The notes beneath the pieces are model-generated. The model worked only from the letters and a program-made list of their open reading frames with translations. It ran no database searches and had not been told where the DNA came from. This document shows, one piece after another, positions 1-10,400 of a stretch of DNA of 24,141 nt. Position 1 is the stretch's first letter. Every line of letters starts with the position of its first letter. Source of the DNA: Gnomoniopsis sp. IMI 355080 (Eukaryota > Ascomycota > Sordariomycetes > Diaporthales > Gnomoniaceae); assembly GCA_027946555.1 (NCBI GenBank), contig JAPEVC010000358.1, forward strand, positions 1 to 24,141. Direction: 5' to 3'. The position numbers and the translations under genes were made by a program.

Positions 1-829
1 GGGGTGTGGTGATGATGAAGTCGAAGTAAGTATTGGTCTCATGAGGTCGCGGGTGAGCGACACTGACTGATGAGTAAGATGGTTGGCTATAATGACGCTC
101 GAAAGAAATGCTGCCCGCCAAGTGCTTGTCGCGAGCTCATTGCTATAAGCCGTTCCGAGACACCTGTATAGCTTTATTAATAGAACATACTTGCCTTGAA
201 GTATCATATATTGGTTTTCTATCTGCAATAGGAAATGTGCAATAAGAGCTATTAGACTATATCTGATATATCACAGTATCAATCCAAAGTCATTTTCTCA
301 AAAGTATTCATTAGCATGGCCATTCTTAAGTGTAGCTGCAGTCACACCAGTAGAGAACTCTTCTTGTAGGATGAGAGACAAGTCATGTATTCCAGAAATC
401 CTCCACCGTGCTTATCTGATCTTTGTAAGATTTGGAGGGCTTCATGATTGAAAAGCATTCAGACGTGGATTCCGGGAACTTTGTGAGGAAGACTGACACT
501 GGCAACAAGCCAAGGCCGGTCTCAGCCCCTGCTAACAGGAAGTCATACAAACACAAAGCCAACTCTGTTAGTAGGCTGAGCCCGCAGCCCCGCCACCCGA
601 GTCACGGTTGCCCAGCAACGGCCAAAACAATTCCTCCTTCCCCCGATGCACTTCCAAGATTGCTCTCGGACCTGAGCTCTCCTCTCCTCAAAAGACTCGC
701 ATTATTTCCCTCGTCACAAGCAGCACCTTCTTCTCGTCTCTTTCCGTCCCCAACATACCATCCTACAACCACCTAACATAATCCATCCCGTGCATCCCAA
801 TCAGTCTCTACCAGCCTCCCACAAACATC
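1..829. other. Intergenic region upstream of the Aurora kinase gene
   Basis: No supported gene lies here. The first 30 bases could be the 3' end of a gene entering from the left. In one frame a short tail ends at TAA 27-29. Alternatively, GTAAGT at 26-31, a CTGAC branch-like site at 63-67 and an AG at 73-74 would form a 49-nt intron followed directly by TAA. Neither can be decided without the sequence to the left. An open frame from ATG 444 to 776 is low-complexity and Ser/Pro-rich, resembles nothing I know, and lies in the pyrimidine-rich leader or promoter of the next gene. Confidence 0.5.
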
Positions 830-2250
830 ATGGCCACAAGGACATTGGAGGCTGGCTTCCAGCGAATGTCGATCCAAGATGAGAATGCCACCGGCGAGTC
901 CGGTCGAGTGTATCAAAAGACGTCCAAGGTAGGCTCTCTTCCCCAATCAAAAGCCATTAAAACCGTGCTGATTGCTTAGACAATTGCTTCTTCATCCACA
1001 CAGCTCGCATCATCCACAAGCCGCTCCAATCTCTTCAAGGTAGCCCTCCAGTCACAGAGCACCAACACCGTCGCCACCGTGACCCTTCCTTCACAAGCAG
1101 CCCAGCGGAAAGCGGTCGCCTCTTCCTCCTCCACGGCCAATCTCCCTCCATCTCCCACCAAAAAAGCCGTGCCATCCACAGCCGTCACACTTCCCTCGCA
1201 GGCGCTGTCACGCAAAGTCCAAGCACCTAGCAATCCTCCCTCGCCCACCAAAAAGGACAAAACCAGCTCCGGCAGCTCTTCATCCTCCCGTCCTTCCGAT
1301 GAAGAGGAGCACGAGCGCCAGTCACAAACCGTTACACTCCTCGACGAGCCACGGACATTCCACCTCGGCATGTTCGAGATCGGCAAACCCCTCGGTAAGG
1401 GCAAGTTTGGTCGTGTGTACCTTGTCAGAGAACGCACCAGTGGCTTTATTTGCGCATTAAAGGTTCTCTACAAGTCAGAATTACAACAAGGCTCTGGTGT
1501 CGAGAAGCAGGTTCGCCGCGAGATCGAGATCCAGCAAAACCTGCGACACCCCAACATTCTGCGACTATTCGGTCACTTCCACGACCCCAAGCGAATCTTC
1601 CTTATTCTTGAGTTTGCAGGGCAAGGCGAGCTGTACAAGCTGCTTCGCAAAGAGAGCCGATTCCCTGAGTGGAAGGCTGCGCAGTACATTGCGCAAATGG
1701 CCTCTGCGTTGAAGTACCTGCACCGCAAGCACGTTATCCACCGTGATATCAAACCCGAGAATATCTTGGTCGGTATTCATGACGAGATCAAAATTTCAGA
1801 CTTTGGTTGGAGTGTTCACGCTCCCAACAAGCGCAGAGCTACGCTGTGCGGTACGCTTGATTATCTTCCCCCAGAGATGATTAAGTCTGGAAGCAGGGAC
1901 AATACCTACGATGAGAAGGTCGATCTCTGGAGCTTGGGCGTCTTGACGTACGAGTTCTTGGTTGGTGAAGCACCTTTCGAGGACACTCCGGTAATGACAC
2001 ACCGACGTATTGCTCGGGCGGACATGACTATTCCGTCCTTTGTCAGCCCTGAGGCTAGAGACCTCATCAAGAGGGTAAGTCGGGTTGCTTCCCTTCCACT
2101 GCGTCTGTCTGCAAAGCTAACTGTCATGTCTAGCTGCTCGTATTGGACCCAGAAAAGAGGCTGCCCCTAGATGCGGTTCAGGAGCACCCGTGGATCTTGA
2201 AGCACTGCGTCAAGGGAGAGCGAGCCACTAACCGGCAGAAGTCGAAATGA
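830..2250 (+). CDS. Aurora-family serine/threonine kinase (Ipl1/Ark1-like)
   Basis: Mitotic kinase of the chromosomal passenger complex. In the family it corrects kinetochore-microtubule attachment and acts with INCENP/Sli15-type partners. Exons are 830-928, 980-2074 and 2134-2250, giving 436 aa. An alternative in-frame acceptor at 1003 would give 428 aa. The Ser/Pro-rich N-terminal region (about 1-164) is followed by the kinase domain (about 165-415). Visible motifs are the Gly loop GKGKFGRV, ATP-binding Lys194 in ALKVL, catalytic HRDIKPEN (Asp289), the Aurora-type DFGWSVHAP (Asp307), and activation loop RRATLCGTLDYLPPEM with Thr321 in the autophosphorylation position. The last intron (2075-2133) has GTAAGT and a GCTAAC branch site. 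Its splicing restores the usual LLVLDPEKR and HPWI ending, and translation stops at TGA 2248. The DFGW and LCGTLDYLPPEM signature makes other AGC-like kinases unlikely. The neighbour ATP23 is convergent. Confidence 0.95.
1078..1254 (+). repeat. Imperfect internal duplication in the Aurora N-terminus
   Basis: Two copies of the same order of motifs are encoded: VTLPSQA, then RK, then PPSPTKK. They lie at about 1078-1162 and 1184-1254. The nucleotide copies have diverged, mostly at third positions, so this is an old or selectively kept duplication. Each copy ends in SPTKK, a proline-directed (CDK-type S-P-x-K) motif. Confidence 0.7.
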
Positions 2251-2806
2251 TCGTTATGAAGAACGAATGAGAGCGGTGCAATGACAGTCCATTGCTTACA
2301 TGTGATCATGACGAGTGTATAATACATTTGCTTGGCGTTGAGTCCTAGGGAATCAGTCGGATCTGGCATAGGGATTAGGGACCTGGGGTGTTTTATTTGC
2401 ATTTATTTCAAGCGTTGCGACTTCTAGCCCTATTCTCGCTCACACGCAAAAGGCGAGATCATTCACCGGATCACAGCACACGGGCCCACAGAAGATAGTC
2501 GTTTGTAGAATAACAACCTGTGAAGCGTACATTCTTGAGTCTTATTCTTGCTATGTTCCCTTGAATGTGAATTAAACGCAGCACAGCAATTGTCCAGCCT
2601 CTTCCTGTCCTTCACGTATCATCATTCAAACCCTAGTTTGGATAGCACTTAGTTACCGGCTTCTCTGCCTTGTTGGCTAATATGTCACCAAATGCTGCTA
2701 TAAGTTTCCAAGGGATACATGAGTGCCCTCAAAAACGTTGTGGACCTGTGTAGAGTAGTGGTATCATTGGTATCCTGCCTGTATCCTCTCCTCTCTTGTC
2801 ACTGTG
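2251..2806. other. Convergent intergenic region (Aurora / ATP23)
   Basis: This is the 3' flanking sequence of two convergent genes. I see no gene, RNA gene or strong repeat in it. Confidence 0.6.
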
Positions 2807-3583
2807 TCATCTATATACCTCGTCAAACGGCCTGGTATCCGAGAAACAAGAGTCCCAAACCTCATTCACCGTCTTCACAGCTTGTACGTCATCCTTGACC
2901 CATGGCCTCGCCATCATGGATTGCACCGCGCGCCGCCTCACACAGTCTTGAAACTGCTCCGTTACGCGCCACTTGTGTCGTGTCCAGAACTCCCTGGCGA
3001 ATCTACACTCGCCGCTCAGCATCGACGCTCGGATCTCTGTACAGGCGGCCTGCTTCAAATTGTGCTGCCCTCTGAAATCCACCTCCCAGCGCAGACAGTC
3101 ATACGCATGCACCATCTCGTGAGCCAACACATCCTCCAAATGGCCACGATTCCTCAGGTCATTCGCACACAACAAGATGCCGTGTGCGGGTTCGAACCCG
3201 CCGCTCTGGCGCTCGACGGTGCCCTCGGCGGTCAGGCGGGCGGGGCAGCGGCGGACGAGGACGTTGGATGCGTCCATGCGGCGGCCGTGGTTGAGCTGGG
3301 CGATCTTGTCGTTGAGGAAGACGATGGTGGGCGAATAGGCAAAGAGCCAGTCGCGCCACCCTTCGGCGCGCGCGACGTCGCGGGCTTCGTTGGCGCGGTA
3401 GCGTTCTTCGCGGTAGTGGAAGACGCCTTCGTTGGTCATGGAGCCGGTCAGGGCGTGGAAGAGGTTGATCCAGTGGTTGGTGGCGGGATCGAAACCTGTG
3501 CGGGCGGGGTCATTTTGGAGGTAGAGGTTTGGTTTTGGATTTGATTCGGAGGGTGACGAGGACGAGGGCGAGGACGAGGCCAT
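2807..3583 (-). CDS. ATP23: Mitochondrial inner membrane protease ATP23
   Basis: Peptidase M76 family. In yeast, Atp23 sits on the intermembrane-space side of the mitochondrial inner membrane, processes the Atp6 precursor and helps assemble the ATP synthase Fo part. This is a single-exon gene of 258 aa (yeast protein about 227). The zinc-protease motif HEMVH is at residues 155-159 in the family-typical HEMVHAYD context, with Glu156 as the expected catalytic residue. Several Cys residues fit the family's disulfide pattern. The C-terminus WDSCFSDTRPFDEVYR is the conserved family ending. A Ser/Pro-rich N-terminus of about 18 residues precedes the conserved part and there is no obvious cleavable presequence. 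The ATG at 3583 is the only start upstream of the conserved region. The gene is divergent from the glutamate kinase gene. Confidence 0.95.
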   Translation of the reverse strand: MASSSPSSSSPSESNPKPNLYLQNDPARTGFDPATNHWINLFHALTGSMTNEGVFHYREERYRANEARDVARAEGWRDWLFAYSPTIVFLNDKIAQLNHGRRMDASNVLVRRCPARLTAEGTVERQSGGFEPAHGILLCANDLRNRGHLEDVLAHEMVHAYDCLRWEVDFRGQHNLKQAACTEIRASMLSGECRFAREFWTRHKWRVTEQFQDCVRRRAVQSMMARPWVKDDVQAVKTVNEVWDSCFSDTRPFDEVYR

Positions 3584-4267
3584 CTTGTCGTGTGGGTATT
3601 TAGCTGGCTTTGCGGGAGAATAATGTTTGCGCCTGGGGGTTGTCCCGCTGAATGGGCGGCTTGAACGACTGCTTTCGGGCTGTGTGTTCTTGTTTTGGAA
3701 TTGACGTGTGTGGAGTTAGTGCTACTATATTCTGAGGGTCAATTAATGGCTGAATAGATTTCTTGTTGTTTTGTGGTAGTTGTAGTTTTGTTGCGGTAAC
3801 TTTTTCTCCCAGGCTCGGCTCGGGTGACGTTGGACAAGCTCTCTTTTGTTCTTAGTCGCGTTTAACCGCTAAACGAGGATCTTTGTCTCCACCGATGCCG
3901 GCAAGAGGATTGTCAGGTACCCACCAAAAAGTTCCCTCGCCTGCAAATATTCCACACAGCATCGACCGGAATTTCGAAGTGGAGCAGACCAGAGTGCCTA
4001 GACTAGCATTGCCTGACATTGAATACAGAGTCGTTTCCTTGGTGGGACCTCCAGGATGATAAAATGGATTCCAGGGTCGAGTCACATTGTGAGTCCTCTA
4101 CCCTCAGTCGACCAGCGTCTTGTATTCATTGATTTTTATTTTATTTTGTTTATTGCATAAACCCCAATTTGGAATGTGTTGCCTATCATTGGTGTACACT
4201 GGAGATCCCATAAGATTGAATACTACGGAATAGGGAACTGCATCCTCACCAATCACTCACCACAGAC
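3584..4267. other. Divergent promoter region (ATP23 / glutamate 5-kinase)
   Basis: This 684-bp spacer holds both promoters. It contains a T-rich stretch near 4130-4160. The only open frame of note (3852-4085, minus) lacks an ATG start and resembles no family. I see no TATA box or operator that I could defend. Confidence 0.55.
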
Positions 4268-5919
4268 ATGAAGAGCAGCCACAAGTCCTTGGGCATCGTC
4301 ATCAAACTTGGTAAATACCATACCACAAGACTTCAGACCTTTCTCAAAACTCGCAAGACTAACACCCACAATCTAGGAACATCTTCCATCGTAGACGAGA
4401 AGACTCACCAGCCTCTCCTCTCCAACCTCTCGCTGATCGTCGAGACCGCCCACAAGCTGCGCGAAGATGGCCACCGCGTTGTCATCGTCTCCTCTGGGGC
4501 CATCGGCGTCGGCCTGCGCCGCATGGACAAGGAGAAGCGTCCCAAGCACCTCGCCCAGCTGCAGGCCCTCGCTGCTATTGGCCAATGTCGCCTCATGAAC
4601 ATCTGGGACAGCCTGTTTAATCATCTGAAGCAGCCCGTCGCCCAGATTTTGTTGACCCGGAACGACATAGCGGATGTGAGTTGCCCCGTCGTCTAGGCCT
4701 GGTGATGTGATCTGTGGAGAGTATGGGGAGGAGTAGAAAGCCATCTTGGAGAGTCATTATGAGCCGGCTGACGAATTTTGAATGTGCCAGCGTTCGAGGT
4801 ATCTGAATGCGCAGAGGACTTTCAATGAATTATTGGACATGGGCGTCATTCCCATCGTGAACGAAAACGACACCCTGGCCGTGTCGGAGATCAAGTTTGG
4901 TGACAACGACACACTATCTGCCATCACCGCCGCCATGGTCCATGCAGACCTGTTATTCCTAATGACAGATGTCGACTGTCTATATGACAAGAATCCGCGG
5001 TCAAATCCAGACGCTCAGCCTATCGAGGTGGTGGAGGATATAGGCGCCCTGCAAGCTGATGGTGAGCTGCCCTCTCTCTTTCTCTCTGCCCCTGTTGAGT
5101 CTTAAGCATACAAGACGGCTGAATTCCCCTCCAGTCTCCTCCGCCGGCTCGTCCCTAGGCACAGGCGGCATGTCAACCAAGATCGTTGCCGCCCGCCTTG
5201 CCACCTCCGCTGGCGTCACCACCGTCATTACTCGCGCCTCCAGCCCAGGCAACATCACCAAGATCGCCCACCACATTCAAGCCACCCGCTCCCCCGACGA
5301 CGCTCCAGGAAACTCCACAGCATCCCTCGACCTCACTCATGAATCACAACAACTACAGCAGCAGCAGCACAACAGCGTCCCACTCCACACACGCTTCCTC
5401 CCCTCGCCCGCTCCCATCGGCGACCGTTCCTTCTGGATCCTTCACGGCCTCAAGCCCCACGGTGCCATCTACATCGACGCTGGGTGCTACAAGGCCCTGC
5501 TCAACAAAGCAGGCCTCCTTCCCGCCGGCGTCGTTGATGTTGACGGCGGCTTCTCGGGTCACGAGTGCGTGCGGCTGCTCGTCGTGGAACGCGAACCCCG
5601 AGATGCGGCGGAGCCAGCAGCTGGAGTAGATGGTGGTGGTGGTGGTCATCACCAGAAGCGGTTGTGGCATGGAGAGCCGCAGGATGTGGGACGCGCAATT
5701 GTGAATTACTCGTCGACCGAGATCAGCCGAATCAAGGGCCACCAGAGCAAGGAGATTGAGGGGCTGTTGGGGTATGCAGATAGTGGATATGTAGCGGAGA
5801 GGGAGCACGTTACGTTCTTCCGAAGGGAGAGTCGCCCACAGACGCCTACGTTGCCTATTGCACTGGGGGCTGGGACGCCCGTGGTGGATGGGGTGGCTGA
5901 GTATGAATCTAAAGCATAA
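4268..5919 (+). CDS. PRO1: Glutamate 5-kinase (gamma-glutamyl kinase) with C-terminal PUA domain
   Basis: Catalyses ATP-dependent phosphorylation of L-glutamate, the first step of proline biosynthesis, in the cytosol. Exons are 4268-4310, 4377-4675, 4791-5061 and 5135-5919, giving 465 aa. The amino-acid kinase domain (about 1-290) shows VIKLGTSSIVDE, VSSGAIGVGLRRM, QILLTRNDIAD, PIVNENDTLAV with FGDNDTLSA, LMTDVDCLYDKNPR and SSLGTGGMSTKIVAARLAT. A PUA domain follows (about 340-440), beginning near GAIYIDAGCY. Intron positions are fixed by restoring KLGTSS, DRSRYLNAQRTF and ADVSSAGSS across the junctions. Intron 1 (66 nt) is a multiple of three with no in-frame stop, so a naive ORF reads through it. 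Oddities are a poly-Gln linker between the domains (near 5345-5375) and a Gly/His insertion inside the PUA domain (about 5624-5655). In yeast the enzyme is feedback-inhibited by proline. Confidence 0.95.
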
Positions 5920-6188
5920 GGAGCACGTGGTCTTGAGGTCCAGTTTTAGAAGTAGATTTTGAAAGACCTGGTCATCATGGTATCTAGACGGGAGAAAGGT
6001 AGACGGCCTTTGGCAAGCAAGGCCCCTCCAAAAGCACGAAAGAAATCTTTTTTGTTTTGTTTTCCCGCCTAAACTCCAGAACGCCTGCCATGCCTGCTTG
6101 CCGCAATTCCTTGTCTCTCGCGCAACCATCAGTCCATCCTGTAACTGCTCCTCCGCCCATTTTGCGATACATCTATTCCCCTCCCGTC

Positions 6189-6920
6189 TCAACCCGTCGC
6201 AAACAGATTATCCTCATCCCTCAGATACTCGCCACAATCCGCCTGCCGAAACGCCACCACGCCCGTCGGATCCAACCGCCGCGCCTCGCTCGTCCCGCGT
6301 GCTGTGATCCCGAAGCCCAGCGGCGTGTCGTTCATGCTGTACACAATCACTCCTTGGTGCTCGGGACAGTCATCGCTCCAACGGCCGACGTGCGCCTTGA
6401 CAATATTTCCACCGTACAAGAACGGCATCTCGCCGTTCGGCTTGACCCAGATCTTATAGCGTGCGTGCTCGGCGAGGATCGGCAGCGAGGTGATGTGGAG
6501 GCGGAATTTGCCGGTTTTTGTGAACTTGCCGAGACAGATGCCGAGGGAGGTGAGCTTTTCGCGTTCTGTGAGAGAGAGGAGAAAGAAGGAATGTTAGAAA
6601 TTAAGCATTGGGAGGGGGTAGCGCGGGGCGGCCGTCGTGGTGTGGGTGGTGGTGGTGGCTTACCGATGGATACGGCGAGGTTCGCGATGCTTAGCCGTAC
6701 GTAGTACACGCGGTCTTTGTGGATGCGGAAGACATAGCGGTCTGCATTGCTTGAGTCGTCAAGTGGCGCGATCAGGTTCTTGAGTGAGCCGCCTGTCTGT
6801 TAATGGATTTTAAGCCTGTGTTAGCTACAGCCTGTCTTCTCAAGTCAAAAAAGTAGATCGTACGTAGTGTGCCAGCTTCGTGAAGAGCGTTTGCGTCTCG
6901 GGTTCTGTAAGGGGACGCAT
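6189..6920 (-). CDS. NIP7: 60S ribosome subunit biogenesis protein NIP7
   Basis: Nucleolar/nuclear factor required for 27S pre-rRNA processing and 60S subunit assembly. Exons on the minus strand are 6920-6864, 6796-6664 and 6565-6189, giving 188 aa (yeast about 181). The start MRPLTEPETQTLF is the diagnostic family N-terminus, so the ATG at 6918-6920 is preferred over the longer open frame upstream. Joined exons read KLAHYTGGSLKNLI, HKDRVYYV, LGKFTKTGKFRLHIT and KIWVKPNGEMPFLYGGN. The C-terminal PUA domain contains GVIVYSMNDTPLGFGITA and ends in VAFRQADCGEYLRDE. Introns are 67 and 98 nt with GT-AG ends. The gene is convergent with glutamate 5-kinase (269 bp between stops) and lies downstream of eIF3a in the same orientation. 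Confidence 0.95.
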
Positions 6921-7444
6921 CTTGAGAAGGCCTTTGTGTGGAAGAACTCTCCAATCGTCAGTTTGTGAGGGAATCGTGGGTGGAATCTTGGTGAGGATTT
7001 GGGCCCGCGAGCGCTGAGAAAAAGTTCGGGAAATCCAGACTCGCATGCTTATCGATAAGGAACTGTCGTCCTCGCACTCCAGTCTGCAGGGGCCTTTTAC
7101 GTTAGAGCCGTTAAGAAAACGCATCGCTGGGGCACTTTTTCCAGTCTTGACTCGAGACACGGGCAGTAGATGCATCATTTCGACAGGTTTTCGTCCGTGG
7201 TGTTCATTTCAGTAAAGATTGAACTGTCGCAAGCCGCCCATAGCACAATGACTTGTAGGGAACCAGCCAGGAGCGCGACCTCTATCATGTCACAAAAGAA
7301 AGAGAAGACAAAGACTCAACCATACTACCATCGTTTCATACTTTTCTACCACCTGAAATCTACTTGACTAATGGAGGCCATCCTCCGCTGCAATGACAAC
7401 AAATGCCGTGAACAAATTCCCAACCTCCCGGAACATAACCCAAT
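6921..7444. other. Spacer between eIF3a and NIP7
   Basis: It holds the eIF3a 3' flank and the NIP7 promoter. The NIP7 reading frame stays open upstream to about 7178, but this part has no family similarity and is judged non-coding. No other feature was seen. Confidence 0.6.
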
Positions 7445-10400
7445 TTACTTTCCTTGCTGCTCACGAAGGTGACGAGGAACCCACTTGCCGGCACCACCAG
7501 ACGGCTTAAGAGGCTCTGGGGCCGGTCCGTCTTGACCGTTCTCACCACGCCCAGAGAATGTACGACCTCCAGCAGGGGGTCCGCTGCGCTCAAAGGTACG
7601 CTCAGATCGCTCGGGACGCTCACTACGCTCACTACGCTCACTACGTTCCGGTGCGGCACCACTAGCCTCGGCAGCCTTCCTGGCGGCCTCTCGCTCACGC
7701 CAGCTGCCACCCGGTGCCTTTCCAGCCAAGGCAAGACGTGGTGGGCCAGAGGCAGTCTCTCTAGGCTCGCGCTCCGCAACGGGAGCCCGCTCGGGAGCAC
7801 GCTCGGGAGCACGCTCGGGAGCCCTCTCGGGGACCCGCTGGGCAGGTGCAGCAGCTGCTGGAGATGCAGACTCCAGCGTCTCGCCCCTGGCCTTGGCAGC
7901 CTCACGTTCACGCCAGCTGGGCTTGTTGCCGGCGAGGGCGATGCGTGGTGGAGCAGGGCCATCGGCAGAGTCCGTGCGACGCTCCAATGTTGGTGGTCCT
8001 CCACGTACGGGGATGGAGCCACGAACGTTCTCCTTCTCGGCCTTGCGACGGGCAAGGGCCTCCTCCTCGCGACGAGCCTGAAGAGCAGCCTTCTCCAAAG
8101 CTTCCTGGCGTTCCTCCTCGCGCTGAGCCTTGATGCGGGCAAACTCCTCGCGGCGCTGAGCTTCCTTCTGTTCGCGCTCCTCCTTGTCCCGAGCAGCCTT
8201 CTCCTCGGCTTCGCGCAATGCCTGTTCCTTCTCCTCGCGCTCGCGTTTCTCGCGCAACTTCCTCTCCCGGTACTCCCGCTTCCGCTCAGAGATGGCCTTC
8301 TCCAAGTCACGCTCGGCGGCGCGTTGTCTCTTCTCGAAGTCCTCACGACGGTTCTGGGTGAGATTCGACCTGAATTTCTCGTAGAATGGCACCAGACGCT
8401 GGACGCGGTGCTTAAGCTCTACATTCGCCTTGTGTTGCTCCTTGGACTTGGCAAGGCGCTCCTTGGTCTCCCTCTCGTAATCGGCAAGATCTTCGGCACG
8501 TTGCTTCTCGTAGTCCTCGCCCAGTTTCTTGGCTTCCTCCTTACGGAAGGCACGTTCCAGGTGGTCGATACGCTTGCCGGTAATTCTGAGCTTCTCGTTG
8601 ACGTCATTCTTCACACGTTCCAACTGGGCAAGCTTCATGGCGCGGAGACGGCTGCTGTCCAGGTTGGCAAGGTCTTCCTCGTCAATGCCCAGCGCCTTGG
8701 TCTCGAGCTTGAGCTCCTTCAAGGTGCTCTCGACTTCGCGACGCTGGATCTCTTGACGCTCCCTCTCCAGACGTCTCTGCTCACGCTCCCTCAACTCCTG
8801 AGCGAGACGCTGGGTCTCGGCCTCCTGCAACTGTTGCTCGCGCAGGCGCTTGGCATTGGCGTTCTCGCGCTCGATGCGAGCCTTGATTTGAGAAGCCTCC
8901 TCCTTGCGCTTCTGGATGATCTCCTTGCGAGCCAAGATCTCCTGGTGCTCTTGTTCGGCACCTGCCTTGGCACGTGCAAGGACAGCCTCCCGAGCCTTGA
9001 CGCGATCCTCGTTGAAGGTAGGGTCAATGTAGTAGCAAGTAGTATGCAAGGTCTTATATAGGCGGGTCAAAGTGGTGCGGACGATCTCGGAAGGCGTGCT
9101 CTGGAGCCTCTGGACAGAGCCGGCCTCAGCCTCAGCAGAGCCAGCTCCCGAGCCCGTGTGAACAGCCTTGGACGAAGAAAAGATGTCGCTGTCAAAGTGA
9201 AGCACACCAGTAGCGTGGTCCATGCGAATGGCGAGGTCGCCCTTCTTGTTGCCGTTCATGATAAACTTCTCAATGGTCGCGCGGGTCACCTGGAAAGGCT
9301 CCGGGAATTGAGCCAAGTTCTCAACGTAAGACAGATCCAAAGTCTCGTACACCTGCGACAGCTGCTGGAAGAGACGGGTGAGGATGACCTGCTGCAAGGG
9401 CAGAACGTACTTCTCCATCTCAGGGTCGGCACCAATTTGAGCCAGGATGGGAGAGATCTTCTTGCAAATAGACAGAGGGTGGAAGTCGACCTCGAGAATG
9501 TTGTACAAGTCGCGGATCTCCGGGCGGACACGGCGAAGCAGCTGCTTAGCACGGATGTCCTGGAACAAAACAGCGCGAGTAGGTGCCTGGGTCATGCCAA
9601 GCAGGTGGGTAAGACGCGAGTTCTTGTTCTTCCTGGCCTCGTCGAAGTCAACCATAGCGCCGCGAGAGCGGGAGGTGCTGATGACAGGGATAGAGAGAGC
9701 AGAGAGCAGGACAAAGGAAGCAGCCTTCTGGAGCTCGGCCTCGGTGGTAGGTGGGTTGTCGGACTTCTTGCTTTGGCCAGCCGCAACGAGGGTAGCGGAC
9801 TGACGCAGCAACTGGTAGTAACGGTTCCAGGCGGCGGCGTGGAAGAGGTAATTCTCGCCGACAAGGAAGATACGGGTGAGCTTCTCGTAGTAGTTGGCCA
9901 TCATGACGTTCTTGGGAGGACGCTTGCTCAGGTTGAGCAGGGTGTGGATGTCCTCGACGCTACGGAAAGCCTCCTGCCACAGCTCGAGCTCCACAGCGAC
10001 GTTGAGCTGTTGAAAGCGGGTCTCGAGGTGACGCTGCAGTGTGTCGGGGTCGTTCAAGTTGATGGCGTGCATCTGCTGAGAGTACTTGGCCGCTGTCTGA
10101 ACGTGGTTACGGAGCAATTCGCAAAGGCGACGGAACTCGGTCTTGCGGGTGTACTTGAGGCAGAAGTCGAAGGCTTGGGTGGCAGTGCTCTGGTAGAGAA
10201 GCTCAAGACGCGCGTTGTTGCGAAGAATATCAAGAACAGTGCGGTAAGCCTCCCACAAGAACTTGAGCCATGGGGTGACGATGGCGCGGTCGGTGCGGTC
10301 TTTCGACTGCTCGCCAGAGACGGTAGCAAGGAGGATGGACTCTGGGGTCTCGCTTGCCTCAAGGTCGTCGATGCCTTCGGCGCCGGCAGTGGCGTCGATG

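Noticed and set aside
432..776. 114-codon frame just upstream of the Aurora kinase
   Set aside because: Its first ATG is at 444, the composition is Ser/Pro low-complexity from a CT-rich leader, and it ends 53 bases before the kinase ATG. At most it is a uORF.
3186..3201. gcgggttcgaacccgc, which looks like a tRNA T-arm
   Set aside because: It lies inside the ATP23 coding sequence (residues GGFEPA). No matching acceptor, D or anticodon arms surround it.
2804..3544. 246-codon plus-strand open frame over ATP23
   Set aside because: It is antisense to a clear M76 protease gene, lacks family similarity and has no ATG at its beginning.
3852..4085. 77-codon minus-strand frame in the ATP23/PRO1 promoter region
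   Set aside because: It starts with GTG, is short and resembles no family.
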